NCBI GenBank assembly: GCA_011033025.1
Contig: WFMF01000016.1
Location: 124,001-188,000 of the forward strand
Direction: 5' to 3'
Length of the DNA stretch: 64,000 nt
Origin: Beroe forskalii
Lineage: Eukaryota > Ctenophora > Nuda > Beroida > Beroidae
Shown here piece after piece: positions 36,401-48,400 of the stretch. Made by a program: the position numbers and the translations under genes. The notes beneath the pieces were generated by a model. That model was not told the DNA's origin and searched no databases. It saw only the letters and a list, made by a program, of their open reading frames with translations. Within the stretch, counting starts at the first letter, position 1, and the number at the start of each line of letters is the position of its first letter.

Positions 36401-39400
36401 CATCCATGGACGACCTAAGAAAGACATACCATACTTCAGAATCCCGAAATCAGCCATTTTCTGTCTGTTATGGGGGGTTGAAATTGCGATTTTGGGCTTA
36501 AAAACTGCCTTTTTTCGACCCTTATTGGGCGTAGATGTCTCATGGGTGGTCAAATAGAAGTGTATCTGGTCATAAATTATGCGCCTGAAACCACTGAACC
36601 AATGATATTCGCCAGTTTTCCTTTGTTTTCCTGTAAATCCAAAAACCCTATTTTTACCTCTCAAAACAGTGATCGAGGTGTGTATTCATTTCTGAGGCAC
36701 CCAAAATCCGAAATCGAAAAGCTTTGGCCGATTGAGCTGAAAATTTGCACGCCATCCATGGACGACCTAAGAAAGACATACCATACTTCAGAATCCCGAA
36801 ATCAGCCAATTTCTGTCTGTTATGGGGGTTAAAATCGCGTTTTGGGCTTAAAAACTGCCTTTTTCGCCCCTTATTGGGCGTAGATGTCTCATGGGTGGTC
36901 AAATAGAAGTGTATCTGGTCATAAATTATGCGCCTGAAACCACTGAACCAATGATATTCGCCAGTTTTCCTTTGTTTTCCTGTAAAATCCAAAAACCCTA
37001 TTTTACCTCTCAAAACAGTGATCCAAGCGTGTATTCATTTCTGAGGCACCCAAAATCCGAAATCGAAAAGCTTTGGCCGATTGAGCTGAAAATTTGCACG
37101 CCATCCATGGACGACCTAAGAAAGACATACCATACTTCAGAATCCCGAAATCAGCCATTTTCTGTCTGTTATGGGGGGTTGAAATCGCGTTTTTGGGCTT
37201 AAAACTGCCTTTTTTCGCCCCTTATTGGGCGTAGATGTCTCATGGGTGGTCAAATAGAAGTGTATCTGGTCATAAATTATGCGCCTGAAACCACTGAACC
37301 AATGATATTCGCCAGTTTTCCTTTGTTTTCCTGTAAAATCAAAAAACCCTATTATTACCTCTCAAAACAGTGATCCAAGCGTTTATTCATTTCTGAGGCA
37401 CTCAAAATCCGAAATCGAAAAGCTTTGGCCGATTGAGCTGAAAATTTGCACGCCATCCATGGACGACCTAAGAAAGACATACCATACTTCAGAATCCCGA
37501 AATCAGCTATTTTCTGTCTGTTATGGGGGGGTTAAAATCGCGTTTTTCGGCTTCAAAACTGCCTTTTTTCGCCCCTTATTGGGCGTAGATGTCTCATGGG
37601 TGGTCAAATAGAAGTGTATCTGGTCATAAATTATGCGCCTGAAACCACTGAACCAATGATATTCGCCAGTTTTCCTTTGTTTTCCTGTAAAATCCAAAAA
37701 ACCCTATTTTTACCTCTCAAAACAGTGATCCAGGACCGTCTTCATTTCTGAGGCACCCAAGATCTGAAATCGAAAAACTTTGTCCGATTGAGCTGAAAAT
37801 TTGCACGCCATCCATGGGCGACCTAAGAAAGACATACCATACTTCAGAATCCCGAAATCAGCCATTTTCTGTCTGTTATGGGGGGTTAAAATCGCGTTTT
37901 TGGGCTTAAAAACTGCCTTTTTTCGACCCTTATTGGGCGTAGATGTCTCATGGGTGGTCAAATAGGAGTGTATCTGGTCATAAATTATGCGCCTGAAACC
38001 ACTGAACCAATGATATTCGCCAGTTTTCCTTTGTTTTCCTGTAAAATCCAAAAACCCTATTTTTACCTCTCAAAACAGTGATCCAAGCGTGTATTCATTT
38101 CTGAGGCACCCAAAATCCGAAATCGAAAAGCTTTGGCCGATTGAGCTGAAAATTTGCACGCCATCCATGGACGACCTAAGAAAGACATACCATACTTCAG
38201 AATCCTTAATCAGCCATTTTCTGTCTGTTATGGGGGTTGAAATCGCGTTTTGGGCTTAAAAACTGCCTTTTTTCGACCCTTATTGGGCGTAGATGTCTCA
38301 TGGGTGGTCAAATAGATGTGTATCTGGTCATAAATTATTCGCCTGAAACCACTGGACCAATGATATTCGCCAGTTTTCCTTTGTTTTCCTGTATAATCCA
38401 AAAATCCCTATTTTTACCTCTCAAAACAGCGATCCAAGCGTGTATTCATTTCTGTGGCACCCAAAATCCGAAATCGAAAAGCTTTGGCCGATTGAGCTGA
38501 AAATTTGCACGCCATCCATGGACGACCTAAGAAAGACATACCATACTTCAGAATCCCGAAATCAGCCATTTTCTGTCTGTTATGGGGGGTTGAAATCGCG
38601 TTTTTGGGATAAAAACTGCCTTTTTTCGCCCCTTATTGGGCGTAGATGTCTCATGGGTGGTCAAATAGAAGTGTATCTGGTCATAAATTATGCGCCTGAA
38701 ACCACTGAACCAATGATATTTGCCAGTTTTCCTTTGTTTTCCTGTAAAATCCAAAAAACCCTATTTTTACCTCTCAAAACAGTGATCCAAGCGTGTATTC
38801 ATACCTACATAATGAATTAAAGAAAGCTCACTCCTCCCAAAGACGACTTGTTCTGAATCTAGTGAGCACCGTACCTCCATGTTGAGTCGGATGTTCCTGT
38901 CCAGAAGATCCCTGTAAAACTCCTCCTTATTCTCCTGTTTGGGGTGCGCGAAGAGAGCGTTAATCAGGGCCAGGGCGTGGTGCGCACACTCCAAGTTAGA
39001 ACTGAGGGAGGTAAGAACATGATAAGTAAATAGGATAGAATAAGAAATATTTGTAACACAATTTAAACATCCAACCGTTTATTTGGGTCAACTCTTTCAA
39101 CACTTTTTAGCACTTTTAAGAGTCTATTTTCAAGATTTACATCCCTTCTGTCCTCTAATTTGAGCAACTCTGGACTTACTCTGAGATGAAGATTATGATA
39201 TCAGCAGGTTTCAGCAGGGCAGGAGGCGATGTGATGAGATCAAATCCCTCCTCCGTCATTCGTACTACATTGTCGATAGCGGAAAGAGCGAACTGAGCCA
39301 TGGGCGGTTCTGTGTCGTTTGTCATGGTCTGCGATAGGTGCCCCATTTAATCAAAAATTGATTGTTTCAATGGTTCTAACTTCTACTCATCGAATAATAA

Positions 39401-42400
39401 CTTATTCGATAAATTCTGTAAAAATGGAACGATCAAGTTAATTTAGCACAATGTTATTAAAATTGTTCCAATCGTAAGTTTGCAACAACTCTATCGCCTC
39501 CCTACCTTGAGAGTATCTGCCTTCCCGTCCTTGGTGTTCTGTATATCAAAGTCTCGCATACTACTGTTCCTGGTCAGGGTGCTGGATATCGTGCTGGATC
39601 GGATCTTCTCAGACTGGACTCCCCGGACTTTCTCCTTGGCTTCGTTTGACTTCACGATTTCAGTGAGCTGAGGAAGACGGTTGAGTTAGAGACTAGGAAA
39701 AGAATGATGTACATTCAAGAACGGGGTTCAAATTGAATTAAAAGTTCAAATAGTTCGAACCGGTTCAACAGCGGTTTATAAAACTTTGCTGGTGCATACT
39801 TTTCAGTAGAAGCCAGAATTGAATAAGCCATTCAGTTGAAACCTTTCCTGTTTAGTTTAACTTAATGAATGATGTAATTACGTTTAGGGAACAGGAAATA
39901 AACCTCCATATTATGTATTGTGAGGCATGAGCTGCAATAGGAACCTTGCATCAGTGCTATAATTAAGTTTATTAATGTACTAGAGCACTAACTGTACCGC
40001 AATACACGGCAGTACATTCAGAGCAAACTTCGTCTTAGTATTTTACTAGAACTAGAAAAGTACAAATAACTGTTTACATTGATAATCCTTCAAAGTACAA
40101 AGAACAGTGTACATTTTGCACTTTCGTACAAAAAATGTACAATTTAGGTTCCCGTTTCAGATGTCACCTACTCGATAATTTTATTAGGTACTGTCATTGT
40201 CCGTTAAACAGCAGAAAATGTTAATTCCATCTTGTACAACTAATATGGTTATTATTAAAACCGCACTTTTAAAACGCGGTCTAGAACACAGTGCAAAGTT
40301 GAGTACACATTTACAAAATGTACATCAGTATGCTGATGGTAAAATATAAATTAAATGCCTACACATCATACATTGGTTACACAACCTTTGGTGCACAACC
40401 TTTACTGGTACACAACCTTCGCTGATACACAACCATTACCGGTACACAACCTTCGCTGGTACACAACCTTCGCTGATACACAACCTTTACCGGTACACAA
40501 CCTACACTGTTGTACACAACCTTCGCTGATACACAACCATTGCCGGTACACAACCTACACTGTTGTACACAACCTTCTCTGGTACACAACGTTCACTGGT
40601 ACATTACTGGTACACCACCTTCATTAGTACACTGTGTACCAACTACCACTGTCTGCGAGTCATGTGTAACACATCAGGCTGTTGACAAGCTGTGAGACCA
40701 ACCACTCAAAGAGCGACAATGCACTACTATACTGTACTACAATGCACTACTGTAATAGTGTACAACCGTAGTAATCAGGAAACCACATAACACTGATACA
40801 GTACAATGGCATTAATGACACATGTACAGTGTGTAATTTAGACATATGTACTGTAGGTACATATTAGAAATGTACTGCACGCACCACTACAGTATAATAA
40901 AATATGCAATGATTCTGGCACATATATTTTGTACTTTTGGTGCAATTCTGCAGCAAATTTTACAGACTTTAAGTGGTACACGTATATTTTGTACATTTGG
41001 ATTATTCCTAATAACCACGGTAAGGTGTTTGGTAATTTGATCCTGAATCACGTTATCTGGTCAACTTATTTCGAAATTATGTTTTTTAAAGGAAGCTTTT
41101 CGTTTTTGAGAGGCGAAAAAAGGATCTCAATATCAAAATCCAGAATTGTGAGAGGATAAAATTTCTAATGTGATATCAAAAACTTTGTTTCAAACATCAA
41201 AAGAATAAAAAGCAGCTAAACACAAGTCATTACCTTTTTAACGAGCATATTATCGATTATCTTAGACCACAGCTCTGTTCCAATGAAGTCCATGACGAGA
41301 CACAGCGCCTGGAGCGAGTATGCCAGGATGGAGCAGCTGAAGGAGTCGAATATGGGGGTTCTCCGGATTATCTCCAGGAGATGCGTCACTCCGTCACGCT
41401 TATAGAACTCCTGTGAGAACGAGTACTCCTGATGGAGGGAGGGTGGGTAATTATAGAATACGGAAAAGGGAGGGTAGGGGAGGGGAGTGGATGAAATCCC
41501 GGAAAAGGTAAAATATAAAAAAATTGGGGATTCAGATGTCACGGGATGCTTATTTGCCGTTTTTGTTAATAACTTTTCTTTTTGATTACCCATACAGGAC
41601 TTTTTGGTTTTTTGGGTATCATTCTGATTGGTAAACTATGAGCAATGCTTATACTTACAGTATAAGATTGGGCATTTCATTAGCTTCCGGGACAATTCTG
41701 TTGATTATTTCATTTATTCAATGTATTTTTTATATTTAACATTTCAAAGCCCTTAGTGGTGCCCTACGGGGTTTTTCAAACAATACACGGGAAACAATAG
41801 TCGATTTCTTCCAATGATTTGATAAATTGATGGCATCGAACCACAGTTGACGCTTATGATTCAATAATCGCATATAAAACAGAAAAACACATAATTTCAG
41901 CACTCACCTCTGCGTTTTTGACAACGTTTTCCAACTCGAGGCAGATCTCATGGTCCGTTTTTGTGCTGAGGATCCGGACACTTTCCTCAGCAAGGCTTTT
42001 AGGTGAGCGCTTCAGCGTGGCAAGAACCCCTTGGGATAACTCCTGATCTCTGTTCTGAAGGGAGATAAGGTTTACAATAACAACAACCCCTTGGGATAAC
42101 TCCTGATCTCGGTTCTGAGGGAGATAAGGGTTACCATAGCAACAACCCCTTGGGATAACTCCTGATCTCGGTTCTGAGGAAGATAAGGGTTACCATAGCA
42201 ACAACTCCTAGTGATAACTCCTGATCTCTGTTCTGAGGGAGATAAGGGTTACCATAGCAACAACCAAACCTAGTGATAACTTCCTGATCTCTGCCCTGAT
42301 GGGAGACCAGGGTTACCATAGCAACAACTCCTTGGGATAACTCCTGATCTCTGTTCTGAGGGAGATAAGGGTTACCATAACAACAACTCCTAGTGATAAC

Positions 42401-45400
42401 TCCTGATCTCGGTTCTGAGGGAGATAAGGGTTACCATAGCAACAACTCCTTGGGATAACTCCTGATCTCTGTTCTGAGGAAGATAAGGGTTACCATAGCA
42501 ACAACTCCTTGGGATAACTCCTGATCTCTGTTCTGAGGGGAGATAAGGGTTACCATAGCAACAACTCCTAGTGATAACTCCTGATCTCTGTTCTGAGGAA
42601 GATAAGGGTTACAATAACATGAGGGTCATTATTGGAAAGGAGCTACAAGTTATTGAGAGAGACGTAGACACAACGTGTTTTTAAACTTTGAGGTTGGGGA
42701 GTATCGGAACTCAAGTTATATATTGAACTCGAAGTCCTAATGTCACATACACCTACCATAGAGACCGTATGTTTGTTCTTCTCAGAAAAACTAAAGGACT
42801 TCTTGATTCGCTTGCTGAGCGTCGTAGTGCCATCAGAAATGTCGGAGAAGTCGAATGACATGGCTCTGATGACCGAAGGTAAGACGATGGGGACAATGTA
42901 TCACATGACAATCTGCAGTACTTGGAGTCAGGATAATGACATTGATAGATTAATTAGGACTCCACAGTTGATAATAATAACAGGGTCTAAAATGAGAGAA
43001 GCGAGAAAGAGCATTTAGAACACTTCTCAGTTCTCACAAATAAAAGTCACAATCAATGCAAGCCACCATAAGCTAGAAAATCTAATCATGAAACGAGCTT
43101 CAAGTCGAGATAAGTAACAACATTTGACAAGTTAAGAACGTATACTGGTAGAGCATACGAAAGTACGAAACTGAAAACTTTTGGAAGAACAAAAACATGT
43201 ACTACTCAACGTAACATGTACGGATCAGATGCACAATACAAAATGAATTCCACGACCATAATGTGCAGAACTTACAACTAAAAGTGACTATTACTCCATC
43301 TACCACGCACGAAAAATAGGCGAGAAGGATAGCGACGTCATTATCATAGTTTAGAATTGAGACTTACTGAAGAATAACCGCTTATGTTTTGAGCGAGCCT
43401 TATAATAGTACTCTCTTTACCTACTCATCCCAGGAAAGCTCAACAGTCGGTAACATGTGATCTACAATTCAGTTAACTGAGCTCCATTGAGGAAAGAGAT
43501 TGGTATGTTCTCATTAATAATGGACGCATTTCGGAAAATAGGCGACCTTTTCGTCTTCTACTAAACATTTTAAACCCTGATAATGACTGAATTTTCTGCC
43601 GCATATGGCTCGTGCGAAGCGTATTATAGTGTGTTTGTTGAAATGCCGTGTAGTTTATAAACACAGTGCGCGCCAGACGGCGAACACCTGCTTAAACCGG
43701 TGTCTAGACGTTTAGAATCTCTGTTAATGGTGACAATGTGAGTGTAGCCGGTAGCGGTGAACATTGTGCTTTATTTGGAACTTCAGCTTTCAAGTTGAAA
43801 GTGTAACTTGCGGGTTGGCGATAACTCATAAAAAGTGAAAAATAGGAATGTTGACATCGGTTTATTTTGCTCTGTTTTCATCAGTGGAACAAGTCTGTTA
43901 GGAAAGACGTAAACGTGTTGCTCTTTCAATACAAATTCCTTTGAAAACTGATTTCTATCAACTTAGCATTACGTATGGCTTCAAAAATGGAAATTTCATA
44001 ACCCTTTAGTCTAATCGAAGTCTCTTTGTTTGTCCCATTGACTTATCATAAAGCAAAAGACGACAATGATAGACGATTGAAAATAAAGCTATTGTGATGG
44101 TTAAGAACAGGGAATTGATGAAGTCAGACAAAAGAGTCAAAACGAAAAAGAAAATTCTTCAGAGTATCACTATGAAAGCCAAGTAAACAAGCGCCAAAAC
44201 CTGTGATACAGCATGTTTTCAGCTCGACTGCGCAGCATTTTATGAGCACGTCACTTGTCATACCTATTCGTGACCAGGACTACTGTCATTGTTAAGTGTC
44301 TATTGGAATGGTCACGTGACCTATGATAAATATCACGTGACAACAGTTAATGGTCACGTGTCAATCGGTAAACGTCACGTGCGACATCTTGGCTTCAGTC
44401 CAAACTTTTCCGCCACGTGCACATTTCCATAGGTGTCTCTTTTGGTAGAGTCAGTATTGACACTGAACTTGTGACATAGCTCAGAGTTCATTATATGAAA
44501 GACGCCAGAGACCAGAGTGGTTATTGATGTTTGTCAGGTATGACAACAACATTGGCACCGGAAACATGAATTGCGGAAATGGAAATTCGGAAAGAATGCT
44601 TTTCATTTGAGTAATATCATATTTTTGTCGTGACGAAATGAATCGAACGAGGGATTCCGATTCAGAAAGTATATACATGATTAATAACCAAAAATCAATA
44701 CCCGATAATAACGGAAATCTATTATTATAATCGAGAGAGGTAGTTATAAGTAGGAGCCTCCGCTCTCCCAGAAAATCTGACAAACTAGGAGTTGAAAAAC
44801 CGCGATTTTTTGCAGGGTGGTAGAAAAAGGTGTCTTCGTATTGCTACATTCTTCTTTTTTTTGAGTAAAGGCTTTAGATTTTTGTGGTTAACGCTCAAAG
44901 TTGGAAAAGGGTCGCGAAAAACATGATCGAGTTTTAGATTTGATTCACCAGTTGAGCGCGTTGCCATGGATACATGGGCTAGCGCGCGTAAAACTGCACG
45001 TGCATTTTCACGAAGAATCTGCCATTTCGTTGCTGTATATTTTGGAAACGTTTCCACTGTTGAAATTCATAATTTATACGTTCCCAATAGAATTTTCGAG
45101 TTCGGTAAAAAGTTTTTGACCGAAGACTAACTTATCACCGTCGTAGGAGAAATGGTAAGAGTTGTTCCATTATGAAAATTAGCGGTAATTCTTTCAAGAA
45201 CACAATTCGATGGTTTGCTGCGAGAATTCGACGGAATGAGGAATTCAATTATTTACTGAAGCTAGAAGTGGGTTATGAAAAGATAAAAATGCAAACAATT
45301 TTGATTTTAATGAGCTCGGATTCAAATTTGTTGCCCATCTATTCTCCTAATCTGAACTTAAGATTAAAAAACATTATTTTTGAGTTCTTCTTATTTAACA

Positions 45401-48400
45401 GCTGTTTGTCTGAGGTTGATATGCAATCGTAAAATTTGGTCTATATTTTCATTTATTTTCAAAGCCCTTATGTGAATATTTCGTAATTTCGTTACGTTGC
45501 ACCCCACCCCAGTAACAAAAAATTGCATCAATGACTAACTTAGTGTAAGATATCACATTTTACACTTCCAAACTTAAAAAAACCGCAATTGTTCATTTTA
45601 TTCCAATTTCATACGTTTCAATTGTTTTTGTCATTAATTTTCATAATTCAATATTATTACTATTTATGAAACTTGCGTTGTGGCTCATGAATTTTGAAAA
45701 TACTGCGTACTTTAATGTCCATTTTTTCAACTTTTCAAGTCTAAGAAACCAGGGTCCTGACTAGGGCAATTATATGCTGGCATGGTGGTGCCCTGTAGCC
45801 AGCATTGAAAGGGTCGGGTGTCCTGTGACCCAGAAGGCCCAACGGGCCTTCTAGTTAGAATATAATCCATGGTGATTACCAAAAATACCACAATTCTCAC
45901 TAAATCCACAGCCTATTAGAGCTCATTATAAAACCTATTAAAATCTAAAACCATCGACAGAACTCTACACGCCATCAAATATAACACATTAAAGAGGCGT
46001 GCCTGGTGATAGCAGTAGGCGTAAGAATGATAAATATGTGTCCACTGTTGTAAAGCGCTCTGACCTTTGTTATGAGCTTTTTACAAGAGCAGCAGGCGAA
46101 TGAGAATGACGTCATTGTCATAGTTTAAAATAATCAATTGACGGCGTAGAAGTATGCTTAGTTTTACAACCTGCATCGACCTATATGTTAATAATGTGTT
46201 CATGGAAACCATGGAGGAAAATATCAATTTACCAAGGCACATTTTATTATATTTTTACCTGTTACGTATATGAATTTATAAAATGGAGTGTATTGACTTC
46301 AGGTCACGTGATAGCTAAGTGTTACGTCATGCGTAGCAATTTAGAATACTATTATCGTTCAGACTTCGGGGAATCCAGTCGATAATTCAGGTCTATTGTC
46401 GCGCTACTATTTAAATGAATTGATGAATAATGAAAAGATGATGTACAGTACGTCTCAAACTTTCTAATTTCTCGGTCAATTTACCGTTTTCTCGAAGGTA
46501 ATATTACGGGCAAACTGCAAAGAAAAAAGCCGAATAAGCCAGGCTGAAAGTTAAGCAAGTTTATTGATTTTAATTCCAAGTACGGCAAACTATAGAATTC
46601 AAAGAGAACATTTCCATAGCGCACACAAAGTCAGTTAGCCTATTAATACCGCTATAAACAGAGCATACCCAACTTATAGGCTGCACAGGTACAATAGACA
46701 GTCAGAAATGACGTAATTATCATGAGTTAAAATGGGAAATTGATGACTTTAAACCGCCAATGATTCGAGAGAGACTCCTAAATATATAATGCCATTGGAC
46801 TATGTCGAGGGTAAAGTTACCACTAACGACCAATAAAACTGTAATTATTCAACTTATTGCACTTGTGAATTGGAGGGAAAATTAATAATTTCCTGAGCAC
46901 GCGCTCCATGTCCTTCGTTAGGAAGTTAGGAAATGCATATGAAGCGCAGTACGGCTAGAAATCATCAAATAGAGGCTAGATGAGCACCGAATTTAAGGTG
47001 AAGCCTGTTTAAGTCTATTTCGCATATAGAACCATAATCTTTTTAAGTCGGAGAAAACTGAAAGAAGGTTTAAAAAGTTTGAATGAAACAACATTTCGGC
47101 CAGAGAAAATTGCTAAAATCAGAAGTCAGAAGTCAAACATCACTTGGAATGCCTTATTACTTTATTAGCAGTTTGCACGAACCCAAAACCAACGAACATA
47201 AAACTGGGAAAGATGGGCGACGAGACATTTCTTCGAGGCGGAGTGATAAGAAATACCAGTTAAATAAGGAGACAAGGTTATGTGCAAGGTGGAGGCATAG
47301 TGGGGAAATGAGGCGTTTGAGACTTACATCATGACCATTGCTTTGAATAATGGTTTGATTACGTCACACTTACAACGGAATAAGTATCGTAAAATAGACC
47401 ACGATAAAGGCAAAACATGGCAGTGAAACTGAAATGAATAGTACCAAGTTACGAGACTATTACTTTGGGGAGGGGGGCTTGGGCAGTATAAACGAGAGAA
47501 CATATAACAAACCTGTAAACGGGGGACTGTGTACAGATATATATTGCAATGCATATTGTACAAGTGAGAGCACCATCAGGGTATAATCACCCTAAAACTA
47601 GGCGGTCTCAGGTGCCATTAATTGCCCACTTTAAGCCCTGATCATGATGTCATTCTAACCGGTATACCCGTAATATATGACCGTGAACGGTTTATATGTA
47701 ATCACTCCCTGAAGGGGACCTGCGTAGTCACGTGACATGGTCACGTGACATGGTCGTAGGATGACGTCAGGTATGTGTTGTAACGTGGGAGAATGAGGAG
47801 CTAACAAGTTAATTGAGGTGTTGATTGGGGGTTGAGATCAAACGGCTCTTGATTGGTTAAAATAAGAGTTAAGTGTTGCCAATTTATTACTCTAGTTCGT
47901 AGTAAGCGTTACAGCTGTGATTATAATTAACTTCATGATAATTAACTTGAGAACTTGAGGTATTATCATTGATTGGGGACCGTAGAGTTAAGGACATAAT
48001 CGCCAATTATCATTGCTAATAGCCACATAAGACTTCAACATTCAACAATAGACTTGCTAGAGCATTATTACAGTTGAAAAGCGATATTGAACCAGTCAAT
48101 ATTGAACCTACTATCTTCAGTTCGAAAAACGTCACTTGACCAGATGAATTTCTTATATATCGGCATTGGTTATGACACAACATCGTGCTGAAGAAAGATG
48201 GCTCGTTACTGCTAACTGATAAGTCAACATATTGATTCACCATTCAGTTCCTCAGTAACATTTCCCAGACCTATCTCATAATGATGCACTAAAAGTTGCG
48301 AACTATTGGCGAGCACTATAATTTGTGAGATAAGAAGTAATACTAATGGTTCGAAATGGCATATTTTGTACACCGACAGATGTGTCAAATATTTTATGCG

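Noticed and set aside
34912..38820. Many antisense and sense open frames of 68-126 codons
   Set aside because: They recur in each 353-bp satellite unit, the period is not a multiple of three, and frames break between units. They are repeat artefacts rather than a gene family.
40355..40695. Open frames of 60-90 codons in both directions
   Set aside because: All follow the 18-bp minisatellite; low-complexity composition and no start or splice context.
42061..42625. CRISPR-like regular array
   Set aside because: Units are contiguous near-identical 60-bp repeats without unique spacers, in an animal intron next to an exon from which they derive.
45720..45865. Possible tRNA-derived SINE with terminal hairpin
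   Set aside because: No convincing A or B box and no target duplications or tail; recorded only as a repeat-like fragment.
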